DNA of 40,366 nt from Defluviicoccus sp. (GTDB lineage Bacteria > Pseudomonadota > Alphaproteobacteria > MPNO01). Positions within the stretch are counted from its first letter, which is position 1, and the number at the start of each line of letters is the position of its first letter. Below are positions 23,398 to 32,703 of this stretch, piece after piece. Below the pieces are notes generated by a model. That model saw only the letters and a list, made by a program, of their open reading frames with translations. It was not told the origin of the DNA and did no database searches. The stretch is from the NCBI GenBank assembly GCA_022826125.1, contig JAJDVM010000357.1, positions 1-40,366 of the forward strand, written 5' to 3'. The position numbers and the translations under genes were made by a program.

Positions 23398-23982
23398 ATG
23401 GCAGCGCCAAGGCGACCGAATCCGGACCGGGTGGTCGATGCCGCGCTGGGGCTGGCGGCGGACCGGCCGTGGCGTGAGATCTCGCTTGCCGACATCGCGG
23501 GCGCGGCGGGAATCCGGCTCGACCAGCTGCATGCCCTGTTTCGCAGCAAGGACGCCATTCTCGACGCGTTCACCGCCCGGATCGACGCCCAGGTCATCCG
23601 CGGAACCGACGAGGAAGCGGCGGCGGAACCGGTCCGCGACCGGCTGTTCGACGTTCTCGCCCGCCGGTTCGAGGCGCTGCGACCGCACCGCACGGCGCTC
23701 GCATCCATCCTTTGCGATGCGCTTGCCGTGCCGAGGTCGGGATTCGCGGGGGGGCGGCGCCTGCTGCGCTCGATGACCTGGTCGCTCGAGACCGCCGGCG
23801 TCAGCGGTGCCGGGCCGCTCGGCGCGATGCGGGTCCGGGGTCTCGCCGCGGTCTTCATGTCGAGTCTGTTCGTCTTCCTGCGCGACGATTCGGACGACCT
23901 CGCCAGGACCATGGCGCATCTCGACCGCAATCTCGGCCGCGCCGACCGCCTGATGGCCCGGCTCAACGCGAGAAGGGCCTGA
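23398..23982 (+). CDS. TetR/AcrR-like transcriptional regulator
   Basis: This product of about 194 residues has an N-terminal helix-turn-helix (about residues 29-50, ISLADIAGAAGIRLDQL then HALFRSKDAIL) in the standard TetR position. The C-terminal helical domain is divergent. ATG 23398 has AGAAGGGG 8 bases upstream; an in-frame GTG at 23389 overlaps that Shine-Dalgarno and is less likely. The DNA-binding domain is slightly atypical, lacking the usual TTVRDIA. The adjacent acyl-CoA ligase is a plausible target, by position only. Confidence 0.8.
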   Translation: MAAPRRPNPDRVVDAALGLAADRPWREISLADIAGAAGIRLDQLHALFRSKDAILDAFTARIDAQVIRGTDEEAAAEPVRDRLFDVLARRFEALRPHRTALASILCDALAVPRSGFAGGRRLLRSMTWSLETAGVSGAGPLGAMRVRGLAAVFMSSLFVFLRDDSDDLARTMAHLDRNLGRADRLMARLNARRA

Positions 23983-24075
23983 GCCGGCAAGTACCTCACC
24001 CGGTCGTGGTCGGCCTTGGCCGAGCATGACGGTGGGGGCAAGACGAGAAACGGTTCCAACCGAAAAGGACGGGCC

Positions 24076-25389
24076 CTACACCGGCATCCGCAGCCGCGCG
24101 CGGACGCCTCCCGCCGGCGCGGTCTCTATGCGGATGTCGCCGCCGTGGCCGCGAATCACGTCGCGGGCGATGGTGAGTCCGAGCCCGGTTCCGCCGGTGG
24201 CCGGGTTGCGTGAGTCGTCGACCCGGTAGAACGGCTTGAACACGTCCTCGCGCGCGGTCTCGGGAATTCCCGGCCCGTCGTCGTCGACGATGATCTCGAT
24301 CGTATCCCGCGTCCGGCGCGCGCGGACCGACACGTGCTCGGCGTGGCGGACGGCGTTGGAGACCACGTTGGTGAGGCAACGGCGGAAGGCGTTCGGGCGG
24401 ATCGGGACGACCAGCCCGGCCTGCGCCCGGAAATCGACGTCGACGCCGTCCCGCCTCGCGCCCGAGATCACCTCGTCGAGAATCGGCGCCACGTCCGCGT
24501 CGACCACGGCCTCGGTCCCTTCTCCGGCGGCGAACGCCAGATATTCCTCGACCAGCGATTCCATCTCGCCGACATCGGATTTGAGGTCGGCGATCCGCCT
24601 GTCCTCGCCGAGAATGGCGAGGTGCAGCTTCAATCGGGTCAAGGGCGTCCGCAGGTCGTGCGAGACGCCGGCCAGCATCTCCGTCCGCTGCGCGATCATG
24701 CGCCGGATCCGCGCGCGCGTGATGTTGAACGCGGTCGTCAGCGTCCGGATCTCGGCCGCGCCCGAAGGGACGAGGTCCGGCACGTCGCGGCCCTTGCCGA
24801 ATTCGTCGACCGCCACGGCGAGGCGCCTTATCGGCCTCACCTGGTTCCGCATGAAGATGACGGCGATACCGATCATCCCGAGCGACGTGCCGATCAGCCA
24901 GGCGAGGAACAGATAGGTCGTTTCGTTGAACAGCCGCCGCTTCTTGACGAACACGTCGAGGAGCCCGTCGGTGAGCTGCACCTTGATCCGGATCCAGTCG
25001 CCGTACCCTTCGGTCTCCATGTGGTAGGGCCTGCCAAGCTTTCTGGTGAGCGCCCGCGACAGCCGGCGGTCGAGAATGCCGCCGCCGATCACGGGAGCCT
25101 CGCCCGGCAACGACGCGCCGGCGGCGAAGCTCGACCGCAATCCCGCGGTTTCCGAGACGCGAAGCACGGCGACCCGGTTGTCCTCGCCCGGAAACGCCTC
25201 CATCCCCTCGATCACCATCGCGATGTCCCCGGCGACGGTGGAGACGAGGCGCTTGGTGACGATGTCCCAGTGCCGGTCGTAGAACGCCCAGGTGGCGACC
25301 ACCTGCACCACGATCATCGGCGTCACCAGGATCGTCACCGACCGGCCGATGAGCGTTCTGGGCGCGAAGCGCTTGAGCAGGGCGAACAT
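24076..25389 (-). CDS. EnvZ/RstB-like sensor histidine kinase
   Basis: The 437-residue kinase has membrane helices at about residues 14-36 and 159-180 enclosing a periplasmic sensor region of some 120 residues, then a HAMP domain (180-233). The dimerisation/phosphoacceptor box is MLAGVSHDLRTPLTRLKLH with His244. ATP-binding motifs follow: N box (TNVVSNAVRHA), G1 (DDGPGIPE) and G2 (GGTGLGLTI). It starts 5 bases after the response-regulator stop, so the two form one operon. The SHDLRTPLTRLKLHL form is the EnvZ/OmpR-like class. The signal is unknown. Confidence 0.94.
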   Translation of the reverse strand: MFALLKRFAPRTLIGRSVTILVTPMIVVQVVATWAFYDRHWDIVTKRLVSTVAGDIAMVIEGMEAFPGEDNRVAVLRVSETAGLRSSFAAGASLPGEAPVIGGGILDRRLSRALTRKLGRPYHMETEGYGDWIRIKVQLTDGLLDVFVKKRRLFNETTYLFLAWLIGTSLGMIGIAVIFMRNQVRPIRRLAVAVDEFGKGRDVPDLVPSGAAEIRTLTTAFNITRARIRRMIAQRTEMLAGVSHDLRTPLTRLKLHLAILGEDRRIADLKSDVGEMESLVEEYLAFAAGEGTEAVVDADVAPILDEVISGARRDGVDVDFRAQAGLVVPIRPNAFRRCLTNVVSNAVRHAEHVSVRARRTRDTIEIIVDDDGPGIPETAREDVFKPFYRVDDSRNPATGGTGLGLTIARDVIRGHGGDIRIETAPAGGVRARLRMPV

Positions 25390-25394
25390 GGCGG

Positions 25395-26075
25395 TCAGTC
25401 GGGCCGCAGCACGTAGCCCTCGCCGCGGACCGTCTGCAGGTAGCGCGGGAATCGCGGGTCGGGCTCGATCTTGCGGCGCAGCCGCGTCACCTGGACGTCG
25501 ACGGTGCGCGCGTTGCCTTCGATCCGGCTCTCGGCGACGAGGACGTCGCGCGAGAGCGTTACTCCCGGTCGCCGGGCCAGCGCCTGGAGCAGCCTGCCTT
25601 CGGCCGGGGTGAGGCGGACGGGGAGGTCGTTCCGGGTGAGTTCCGTGCGTTCGACGTCGAAGCGGCGTTCCCCCAATCGCAGCACCGCCGCCGGCATCGT
25701 CCGCTGCGCGCGCCGCAGCAGGTTGGAAATCCGCAGCACCAGCTCGCGCGGCTCGAACGGCTTGGCGAGGTAGTCGTCGGCGCCCCGCTCGAGCCCGTCG
25801 ATTCGGTCCTCCGGTTCGCTGCGCGCGGTCAGAAGCAGGATCGGGGTGTCGGACTCCTCCTTGAGCGAGGCGGTGAGCGACAACCCGTCCTCGCCCGGCA
25901 TCATCACGTCGAGCACGATGAGATCGAACGCCATACCGTGGAGCCTCGCCCTGGCCTGGGCGGCGTCGCCCGCCGCGGTCACGCGGTAGCCGTTGCCGGC
26001 CAGATATTGCTTGAGGAGGTCGCGCAGCCTGTCGTCGTCGTCGACGACCAGGATATGCGGGGCGTCGTCGTTCAT
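25395..26075 (-). CDS. OmpR-family response regulator
   Basis: The 226-residue product has a receiver domain (ILVVDDDDRLRDLLKQYL; phosphoacceptor Asp56 in DLIVLDVMMPGEDG; LTARSEPEDRIDGLERGADDYLAKPFEP). A winged-helix domain at about 130-226 ends LQTVRGEGYVLRPD. I chose ATG 26075, where GGGGAACGGA is immediately upstream. The KPFEPRELVLRI linker is OmpR-type. It pairs with the kinase encoded directly downstream. A GST gene ends 34 bases upstream on the same strand and may share the transcript. Confidence 0.95.
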   Translation of the reverse strand: MNDDAPHILVVDDDDRLRDLLKQYLAGNGYRVTAAGDAAQARARLHGMAFDLIVLDVMMPGEDGLSLTASLKEESDTPILLLTARSEPEDRIDGLERGADDYLAKPFEPRELVLRISNLLRRAQRTMPAAVLRLGERRFDVERTELTRNDLPVRLTPAEGRLLQALARRPGVTLSRDVLVAESRIEGNARTVDVQVTRLRRKIEPDPRFPRYLQTVRGEGYVLRPD

Positions 26076-26109
26076 TCCGTTCCCCGGCCCGGCCCCGCGC
26101 CGCACCCGC

Positions 26110-26802
26110 TCAGGGGCCGAGCGCCGGGGTCTCCGCCGCCATTCCGTCGAACAGCGCGAGCATGCGCTCCCGCCATTCGTGGACGGGATCGTCGGGCTCG
26201 ATGATCCGGTAGGGGCTGACGATGCGGATCCACTGGCAGGTCCCCATCAGAATGTAGTCGGCGTAGCCCGGCTCGTCGCCCGCGATAAACGGCTGGTCGG
26301 CGAGGACCGCGCGCACCGGGGCGAGGGCGGCGCGCGCCGCCGGCAGGCGCTTGTCGCGCGCCTCGTGCAGCGCGTCCAGCGTCGTCCCGAACCGCTTCTC
26401 GCGGGTTTCCAGGAAATACTCCCGGTCGCGCTCGTCGATATTGTCGTAGACATCCCGCACCACCAGCAGGATGAAGGCGGGGTTCACCTGAAGGTCGAAC
26501 CAGGAATTGACGAACCGGGCCATCGCGCGCTCCCGGGCATTGGCGAAGAGCTGCGGGAGGTCGGGATAGGCGTCGTCGAGATAGCAGGCGATCGCCCACG
26601 AATCGTTGACGGTCCGGTCCCCGTCGCGGATCACCGGAACGCGCTCCTGGCCGCTGAAGGCGATCGCTTGTTTGTCGGCGAAACGGACCGGCACGGTGTC
26701 GAAGTCGAGCCCCTTGTGGGCGAGCGCGAACCGCGTACGCCAGCAATATGGGCTGAACCGCAGATCGTCCCGGCCGACGAGTTCGTAAAGCGTGATCGCC
26801 AT
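26110..26802 (-). CDS. Glutathione S-transferase family protein
   Basis: The 230-residue product has a thioredoxin-like N-terminal domain, with the active-site region RFSPYCWRTRFALAHKGL at about 15-32. QERVPVIRDGDRTVNDSWAI (cis-Pro and glutathione-binding Asp-Ser) and an all-helical C-terminal domain follow. The SPYC segment could supply either Ser or Cys as the glutathione-activating residue. The family conjugates or reduces xenobiotics or acts in ring cleavage/etherase reactions. GGAGG is 5 bases before the ATG. It lies upstream of the two-component genes on the same strand. Confidence 0.9.
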   Translation of the reverse strand: MAITLYELVGRDDLRFSPYCWRTRFALAHKGLDFDTVPVRFADKQAIAFSGQERVPVIRDGDRTVNDSWAIACYLDDAYPDLPQLFANARERAMARFVNSWFDLQVNPAFILLVVRDVYDNIDERDREYFLETREKRFGTTLDALHEARDKRLPAARAALAPVRAVLADQPFIAGDEPGYADYILMGTCQWIRIVSPYRIIEPDDPVHEWRERMLALFDGMAAETPALGP

Positions 26803-26959
26803 GAATCCTCCCGATTGTGCGGCGTGGGGCGGCTACCATGCCATAACCGGGTGCCATGGCAAGTCCGGGATGGGACGACCGGTACGGTGGGCCGCCCCGC
26901 GGGCAACCGGTGTCGTTACGGCCGAACGGGCTCGGGCAACACGTGATCGGCTGGGCGGG

Positions 26960-27232
26960 TCAAAGAAGCTTGACCAGGGCGACGATCAGCCCGCCCTGGG
27001 CGATCAACGCCCCAAGCAGCCATTTCAACATCTCGACCTTGAGCGCTTCGACGTCGACCTTGAGCGCCTGGATATCGACCTTGAGCGCTTGGATGTCAGC
27101 CTTGGTCGCCAGATTGGCGTTGAGCAGGGCAACATGCTCGTCGGCTAGGGTCTCGGCCTGCCTTTCGGTGAAGCCGCTCTCCGTCAGGCGCTTGACGAAC
27201 CTGTGAGTGTCGAAAGCGATGGCCTCGCTCAT
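26960..27232 (-). CDS. DUF1640/CCDC90-like coiled-coil small membrane protein
   Basis: The 90-residue protein begins MSEAIAFDTHRFVKRLTESG and continues FTERQAETLADEHVAL, the segment typical of DUF1640 proteins. A coiled coil with a heptad repeat (residues about 42-68, ALKVD/ALKVE units) and a C-terminal membrane helix (71-89) follow. The heptads are encoded by near-identical 21-bp units. Related proteins sit in a membrane and oligomerise through the coiled coil. Their bacterial function is unknown. I chose ATG 27232 because the conserved N-terminus starts there, although the frame stays open upstream. Confidence 0.8.
   Translation of the reverse strand: MSEAIAFDTHRFVKRLTESGFTERQAETLADEHVALLNANLATKADIQALKVDIQALKVDVEALKVEMLKWLLGALIAQGGLIVALVKLL
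27035..27097 (-). repeat. Three 21-bp in-frame tandem repeats
   Basis: Units beginning GACCTTGAGCGC on the plus strand start at 27035, 27056 and 27077 and differ at only a few positions. Each encodes one heptad (IQALKVD, VEALKVE or similar) on the minus strand, so unit number can change by slippage without shifting the frame. Confidence 0.85.
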
Positions 27233-27269
27233 GCATGGATGATAGGAACCACGCCGTCGGGAAACAAGA

Positions 27270-27297
27270 ACTTCGACGGCTCGACTTCGACGGCTCG
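27270..27297. repeat. 14-bp perfect tandem duplication
   Basis: ACTTCGACGGCTCG occurs twice head to tail (27270-27283 and 27284-27297) in the gap between the DUF1640-like gene and serC. It may have no function. Confidence 0.8.
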
Positions 27298-27373
27298 CGT
27301 TGTACCGTCTCTCTCGGCAGGGCCTCCACGCGATTAGATTGACGATCCGCCGCGCCCTTTCTAATTTCCCGTG

Positions 27374-27431
27374 CCGTTTCGCGCCCCGCCCGGCCCGGTC
27401 GACCGAAACGGACCGGTGCGGCCCGGCGCAC
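27374..27431 (+). ncRNA. Candidate serC leader RNA (two hairpins before serC)
   Basis: A first hairpin has arms CCGTTTCG (27374-27381) and CGAAACGG (27404-27411). A second has GTGCG (27416-27420) and CGCAC (27427-27431) around a GCCCGG loop. A purine-rich AAGAGGA and the serC ATG at 27451 follow. An alphaproteobacterial serC RNA motif located just upstream of serC is described in Rfam. I recognise the context and the two-hairpin arrangement but could not align the consensus. It may control serC-serA translation in response to serine or related metabolites, though the ligand is not established. Confidence 0.5.
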
Positions 27432-27450
27432 AAGAGGATCGAGACAGACC

Positions 27451-28626
27451 ATGACACCGCCGGCCATGCCGCGCGTCCGACCTGCCCGCCCGTTCTTTTC
27501 CTCCGGCCCCTGCGCCAAGCGGCCGGGCTGGACCGTCGAGACCCTGTCCGGAGCCCTGGTCGGCCGCTCGCACCGCTCGGACGCGGGGAAGTCGCGGCTC
27601 GCCGAGGTCATCGACCGGTCGCGGCGCATTCTCGGCCTGCCGGACGACTATCGGCTCGGCATCGTGCCGGCGTCCGACACCGGCGCGGTGGAGATGGCGC
27701 TCTGGTCCCTGCTCGGGCCGCGCGGGGTCGATCTGCTGGAGTGGGAGAATTTCGGCGCGGGCTGGGTGACCGACGTGGTGGATCACCTCAAGATCGCCGA
27801 TACGCGGGTCCTCTCCGCGGATTACGGGGAGTTGCCCGACCTGTCGGCGGTCGATTTCTCCCGCGACGTGGTCTTCACCTGGAACGGCACGACCTCCGGT
27901 GTGTGCGTCCCGGGCGGCGACTGGATCGACTCGGCGCGCGGCGCGCTCACGATCTGCGACGCCACCTCGGCGGTCTTCGCGATGGACATCCCCTGGGATC
28001 GGCTCGACGTCGTGACCTGGTCCTGGCAGAAGGTGATGGGCGGCGAGGCGGCGCACGGCATGATCGCGCTGGGCCCGCGCGCCGTGGAGCGGCTGGAGAC
28101 CTGGACCCCGCCCTGGCCGGTGCCCAAGATCTTCAGGATGACGGCGCGCGGCGCGCTCATCGAAGGCATCTTCCGCGGCGAAACCGTCAATACGCCCTCC
28201 ATGCTGTGCGTCGAAGACGCGCTGGACGGGCTCGAATGGGCCGAGGAGATCGGCGGCCTCGAGACGCTGAAGGCGAGGACGGCGGCCAACATGGCGGCCA
28301 TCGAGGCCTGGGTGGCGGCGACCCCCTGGGTCGACTTCCTCGCCGCGTCGCCCGAGATCCGCTCGCCCACGTCGGTCTGCCTCGGCATCGTAGACCCGTG
28401 GTTCCAGCGCCTCTCCGACGCGGAAAAGGCCGCGGTTCCCAAACGGATCGAGGCCATGCTGGAAGCCGAGGGCGTCGCCTACGACATCAACGGCTACCGC
28501 TCGGCGCCTCCGGGCCTCCGCGTATGGGCCGGGGCGACGGTGGACCGGGCCGATCTGGAAGCGCTCTGCCAGTGGCTCGACTGGGCCTATGCCCGGGTGC
28601 GGCTGGGCGAGCCGGTCGCGGCCTGA
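27451..28626 (+). CDS. serC: Phosphoserine aminotransferase
   Basis: The 391-residue PLP enzyme is of the alphaproteobacterial SerC type. The N-terminal [13 protein letters not shown] is at about residues 15-27, GRSHRSD follows, and the PLP-binding lysine is Lys194 in [10 protein letters not shown]. It converts 3-phosphohydroxypyruvate and glutamate to phosphoserine and 2-oxoglutarate in serine and pyridoxine biosynthesis. It heads the serC-serA-hisZ-purA run, with serA starting 12 bases after its stop. The leader hairpins at 27374-27431 probably regulate it. Confidence 0.96.
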   Translation: MTPPAMPRVRPARPFFSSGPCAKRPGWTVETLSGALVGRSHRSDAGKSRLAEVIDRSRRILGLPDDYRLGIVPASDTGAVEMALWSLLGPRGVDLLEWENFGAGWVTDVVDHLKIADTRVLSADYGELPDLSAVDFSRDVVFTWNGTTSGVCVPGGDWIDSARGALTICDATSAVFAMDIPWDRLDVVTWSWQKVMGGEAAHGMIALGPRAVERLETWTPPWPVPKIFRMTARGALIEGIFRGETVNTPSMLCVEDALDGLEWAEEIGGLETLKARTAANMAAIEAWVAATPWVDFLAASPEIRSPTSVCLGIVDPWFQRLSDAEKAAVPKRIEAMLEAEGVAYDINGYRSAPPGLRVWAGATVDRADLEALCQWLDWAYARVRLGEPVAA

Positions 28627-28638
28627 AGAGAACCGCCG

Positions 28639-30216
28639 ATGAACCGCGTGCTCATCTCGGACCGACTCAGCGAACTGGCGGTCGGCATCTTCGGCAACCG
28701 GGGGATCGAGGTCGATTTCGATCCCGGTATCGAACCCGCAGCGCTGATGGAGCGGATCGGCGACTATGACGGGCTCGCGGTCCGCTCGGCGACCAAGGTC
28801 ACCTCCTCCGTGATCGAGGCGGGGGACCGGCTGAAGGTGATCGGCCGCGCCGGAATCGGCGTCGACAATATCGATGTCGACGCCGCCAGCGCGCGCGGCG
28901 TCGTGGTGATGAACACGCCCTTCGGCAACGCGGTGACCACCGCCGAGCATGCCATCGCCCTGATGTTCGCGCTCGCCCGCAAGATCCCCGCGGCCGACCG
29001 GGAAACCCAGAGCGGCGCCTGGAACCGCGCCGGTTTCGTGGGCACCGAGCTCACCGGCAAGACGCTCGGCTTAATCGGCTGCGGCAACGTCGGCTCCGCG
29101 GTCGCCGAACGGGCGCTCGGCCTGAAGATGAAGGTGCTGGTCTACGATCCCTATCTGCCGGCCGAGCGCGCGGAGCGGCTGCGCATCGCCAAGGTGGAGC
29201 TCGACGAGCTGCTCGCCAACGCCGACGTGATCAGCCTGCACGCGCCGCTGACCGACCGGACCCGGCGCATTGTCGACGCGGCGGCGATCGCCAAGACCAG
29301 GCCGGGCGTGCGCATCGTCAACTGCGCCCGCGGCGAGCTGGTGGATGCGGACGCGCTGGCCGAGGGGTTGTCCGCCGGCCATGTCGGGGGCGTGGCGGTC
29401 GATGTCTATCCCGACGAACCGCCGGGCGAGTATCCGCTGTTCGGGCTGGACGGGGTGATCGCGACGCCCCATCTCGGCGCCTCGACCGCGGAAGCACAGG
29501 AAAACGTGGCTCTCCAGATCGCCGAGCAGATGTCGGACTACCTGCTCGACGGGGCGGTGCTGCACGCGGTCAACATGCCTTCGCTCTCGAGCGAGGAATC
29601 CGCCCGCCTCGCGCCCTTCATGGACCTTGCCCGGCAGATCGGCAGTCTCGCGGGCCAGGTGGCGGAGACCGGATTTCGCGCCGTGGTGGTGGAATACGAA
29701 GGCGAGGCGGCGGAGCTCAACCACCGTCCGATGACGGCGGCGCTGCTCGAAGGGCTGCTCGCTCCGATCGTCGATTCGATCAACATCGTCAATGCCCCCA
29801 TCGTGGCGCGCGATCGCGGGATCCAGGTGACCGAGACCAAGCACGCGCGGAGGTCCGACTACCCGTCGCTGATCCGCCTGACGGTGACCACCGAGCGGGC
29901 GACCCGGACCACGGCGGGCACGCTGTTCTCCAACCGGATGCCGCGCATCGTCGAGCTCGACGGCATCCCGCTCGAAGCCTCGCTCGGCGAGAACATGCTC
30001 TACATGGTGAACCGGGACGAGCCCGGCTTCATCGGCCGCCTCGGCTCCTGCCTCGGCGACGCCGGGGTGAACGTCGCCACCTTCCATCTCGGCCGGTCGG
30101 GACCGCGCGAGAACGCGGTCAGCCTGATCTCGGTCGACGGGGCGATACCGCCCGGGGTTCTCGACTGCGTCCGGGCGCTCCCCGGCGTAGTGCGGGCGCG
30201 GGCGCTCACCTTCTAG
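28639..30216 (+). CDS. serA: D-3-phosphoglycerate dehydrogenase
   Basis: The 525-residue product is the long SerA form. It has a catalytic domain with Arg231 (NCARGELVD), Glu260 (DVYPDEPP) and His278 (TPHLGAST). The NAD-binding motif is GLIGCGNVGSAVAERAL from about residue 144, followed by an intervening ASB domain and a C-terminal ACT domain (about 450-525, MVNRDEPGFIGRLGSCLG) for serine feedback. It oxidises 3-phosphoglycerate to phosphohydroxypyruvate, the first step of serine synthesis, and feeds SerC encoded just upstream. Confidence 0.97.
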   Translation: MNRVLISDRLSELAVGIFGNRGIEVDFDPGIEPAALMERIGDYDGLAVRSATKVTSSVIEAGDRLKVIGRAGIGVDNIDVDAASARGVVVMNTPFGNAVTTAEHAIALMFALARKIPAADRETQSGAWNRAGFVGTELTGKTLGLIGCGNVGSAVAERALGLKMKVLVYDPYLPAERAERLRIAKVELDELLANADVISLHAPLTDRTRRIVDAAAIAKTRPGVRIVNCARGELVDADALAEGLSAGHVGGVAVDVYPDEPPGEYPLFGLDGVIATPHLGASTAEAQENVALQIAEQMSDYLLDGAVLHAVNMPSLSSEESARLAPFMDLARQIGSLAGQVAETGFRAVVVEYEGEAAELNHRPMTAALLEGLLAPIVDSINIVNAPIVARDRGIQVTETKHARRSDYPSLIRLTVTTERATRTTAGTLFSNRMPRIVELDGIPLEASLGENMLYMVNRDEPGFIGRLGSCLGDAGVNVATFHLGRSGPRENAVSLISVDGAIPPGVLDCVRALPGVVRARALTF

Positions 30217-30229
30217 AAGGCGCGGGGGA

Positions 30230-31396
30230 ATGAACGACCAGGATCGCCCGGCGCTGCTGCCGTCCGGGCTGCGCGACGTGCTGCCGCCGGTGGCCGCGCA
30301 GGAGGCGGAGGCGGTGGAACGGCTGATCGGCCTGTTCGAGCTCAACGGCTACGAGCGCGTCAAGGCGCCCCTCGTCGAGTTCGAGGAGGGGCTGCTGAGC
30401 GGCGCGGGCGCGGCGACCGCGTCGGAGACCTTCCGGCTGATGGACCCGGCCTCCCAGCGCATGATGGGGGTGCGCGCCGACATTACGCCGCAGATCGCGC
30501 GCATCGCGGCGAGCCGGCTGCGGAATGCGCCGAGGCCGCTCCGCCTCTGCTATTCGGGGGACGTGCTCCGCATCAACGGCACCCATCTCCGCCCCGAACG
30601 GCAGTTCACCCAGGTCGGCATGGAATTGATCGGCTCCGATTCCCCGAGCGCGGACGCCGAGATCGTCGTGCTCGCCGCCGAGGCGCTGACCGGCGCCGGC
30701 GTCGCCGACATCACCGTCGACCTCACCATGCCGCCGCTCGCGCCATCGCTTTGCGCCGCCCACGGCCGCCCGCTGGAGAACGATCCGGGCCTGCGCGAGG
30801 CGATCGACCACAAGGATGCCGCGTCGCTCGCGGCGATCGGCGGCGGCCTCGCCGACGCGCTGAACGCGCTGCTCGCCGCGGCCGGGCCGGCGGAGAGCTG
30901 CCTCGCCGCGCTCGCCGCGCTCGACCTGCCGCCCGAGCCGGCCCAGGCGCGCCGGCAGCTCGGCGAGGCGATCGCCGAAATCCGCGCCCGGGCGCCGGGT
31001 CTCGGGCTCACCGCCGATCCGCTGGAGAACCGGGGCTTCGAGTACCATACCGGGACCTGCTTCACGATCTTTCCGGCGGGCGTCCGTGGTGAGCTCGCGA
31101 GCGGGGGCCGCTACGTCACCGGAGCGAACGGCAACGGCGCGGGCGGCGAGCTGGCGACCGGCATCACGCTCTATGTCGACACCATCCTGCGGTCGCTGCC
31201 GGCGCCCGGCGCGCCGCGCCGCGTGTTCCTGCCGGCCGGCACCGCGCCCGAGACCGGGCGCGCGCTGCGCGCCGAAGGCTGGATCACGGTGGCCGGGCTG
31301 GGGCCGGCCGACCCGGCGGAGGACGAGGCGCGGCGGCTCGGCTGCACCCATCGCTGCGACGCCGGCAGGGTCGTGAAGGTCGACCGGGCGGGCTAG
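30230..31396 (+). CDS. hisZ: ATP phosphoribosyltransferase regulatory subunit
   Basis: The 388-residue product resembles the class II histidyl-tRNA synthetase core ([20 protein letters not shown], then [11 protein letters not shown]-like and [15 protein letters not shown] blocks). It lacks the anticodon-binding domain, which is the HisZ pattern. HisZ forms a complex with the short HisG to catalyse and regulate the first step of histidine synthesis. No hisG is in the window. The gene lies 13 bases after serA and 4 before purA, the order usual in alphaproteobacteria. Confidence 0.93.
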   Translation: MNDQDRPALLPSGLRDVLPPVAAQEAEAVERLIGLFELNGYERVKAPLVEFEEGLLSGAGAATASETFRLMDPASQRMMGVRADITPQIARIAASRLRNAPRPLRLCYSGDVLRINGTHLRPERQFTQVGMELIGSDSPSADAEIVVLAAEALTGAGVADITVDLTMPPLAPSLCAAHGRPLENDPGLREAIDHKDAASLAAIGGGLADALNALLAAAGPAESCLAALAALDLPPEPAQARRQLGEAIAEIRARAPGLGLTADPLENRGFEYHTGTCFTIFPAGVRGELASGGRYVTGANGNGAGGELATGITLYVDTILRSLPAPGAPRRVFLPAGTAPETGRALRAEGWITVAGLGPADPAEDEARRLGCTHRCDAGRVVKVDRAG

Positions 31397-31400
31397 GCGG

Positions 31401-32693
31401 ATGGCGAACGTCGCGGTGGTCGGCTCCCAGTGGGGCGACGAGGGAAAGGGCAAGATCGTCGACTGGCTGTCCGAGCGCGCCGACGTGGTGGTGCGTTTCC
31501 AGGGCGGGCACAACGCCGGCCACACGCTGGTCATCGACGGCAGGACCTACAAGCTCAGCCTGCTCCCCTCCGGGGTGGTGCGGCCCGGCAAGCTGTCGGT
31601 GATCGGGAGCGGCGTGGTCGTCGACCCCTGGGCGCTGCTGGACGAGATCGACGAGGTCCGCCGTGCCGGCGTCGAGGTGAGCCCGGAGACCTTCCGCGTC
31701 GCCGAGAACGCGTGCCTGATCCTGCCGCTCCATCCGCTGCTCGACCATGCCCGCGAGGCGGCGCGGGGGAGCGCGCGCATCGGCACCACCGGCCGCGGCA
31801 TCGGCCCGGCCTACGAGGACAAGGCGGGTCGGCGGGCGATCAGGCTCTGCGACCTCGCCGATCCCGACGGGCTCGCGCCCCGCGTCGACCACCTGCTCGA
31901 CCACCACAACGCGCTCTTGCGCGGGCTCGGCGCCGAGCCCTTCGGTCGCGACGAGCTGATCGGGAAGCTGCGCGAGGTCGCGCCGCGGATCCTGCCCTTC
32001 GCGGCGCCGGTCTGGGATGTGCTCGACCGCGCGCGGCGCGACGGCAGGCGGATCCTGTTCGAGGGCGCGCAGGGCGCGATGCTCGACGTCGACCACGGCA
32101 CCTACCCCTATGTCACCTCGTCCAACACCCTCGCCGGTCAGGCGGCGGCCGGCAGCGGGCTCGGTCCGCGCTCGATCGACTATGTGCTCGGCATCACCAA
32201 GGCCTACACCACCCGCGTCGGCAGCGGCCCGTTCCCGACCGAGCAGGACAACGAGGTCGGCCAGGCCCTCGGCGAGCGCGGCCACGAGTTCGGCACCGTC
32301 ACCGGGCGCAAGCGCCGCTGCGGCTGGTTCGACGCGGTGATGGTGCGCCAGGCGATCCGGATCGGCGGCATCGACGGAATCGCGCTCACCAAGCTCGACG
32401 TGCTCGACGGGATGGCGGAGCTCCGCGTCTGCACCGGCTACGAGATCGGCGGGGGGCGGGTCGACCGCTTCCCGGCGTCGGCGCGCGAGCAGGCGGCGGT
32501 CCGCCCGGTCTACGAGACGGTCCCCGGCTGGTCCGAAAGCACGCGCGGCGCGCGCAGCTGGGGCGGGCTGCCAGCCGAGGCGGTCAAATACATCCGCCGC
32601 ATCGAGGAGCTGATCGAGGCCCCGGTGGCGCTACTCTCCACCAGCCCCGAGCGCGAGGACACCGTGATGGTCCGCGACCCGTTCGCGGTGTAG
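31401..32693 (+). CDS. purA: Adenylosuccinate synthetase
   Basis: The 430-residue enzyme carries the GTP-binding and IMP-binding N-terminus [18 protein letters not shown] and [29 protein letters not shown], the [14 protein letters not shown] block and a C-terminal [14 protein letters not shown] follow. It joins IMP and aspartate using GTP to form adenylosuccinate in AMP synthesis. Length and motifs are complete. It converges on rpoH with a 10-bp gap, so there is no room for a separate terminator hairpin between the two genes. Confidence 0.98.
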   Translation: MANVAVVGSQWGDEGKGKIVDWLSERADVVVRFQGGHNAGHTLVIDGRTYKLSLLPSGVVRPGKLSVIGSGVVVDPWALLDEIDEVRRAGVEVSPETFRVAENACLILPLHPLLDHAREAARGSARIGTTGRGIGPAYEDKAGRRAIRLCDLADPDGLAPRVDHLLDHHNALLRGLGAEPFGRDELIGKLREVAPRILPFAAPVWDVLDRARRDGRRILFEGAQGAMLDVDHGTYPYVTSSNTLAGQAAAGSGLGPRSIDYVLGITKAYTTRVGSGPFPTEQDNEVGQALGERGHEFGTVTGRKRRCGWFDAVMVRQAIRIGGIDGIALTKLDVLDGMAELRVCTGYEIGGGRVDRFPASAREQAAVRPVYETVPGWSESTRGARSWGGLPAEAVKYIRRIEELIEAPVALLSTSPEREDTVMVRDPFAV

Positions 32694-32703
32694 GGAGGCG
32701 GCG

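Noticed and set aside
27035-27097. CRISPR-like repeat array
   Set aside because: The units are contiguous 21-bp in-frame heptad codons without spacers; no array or cas gene was seen anywhere in the window.
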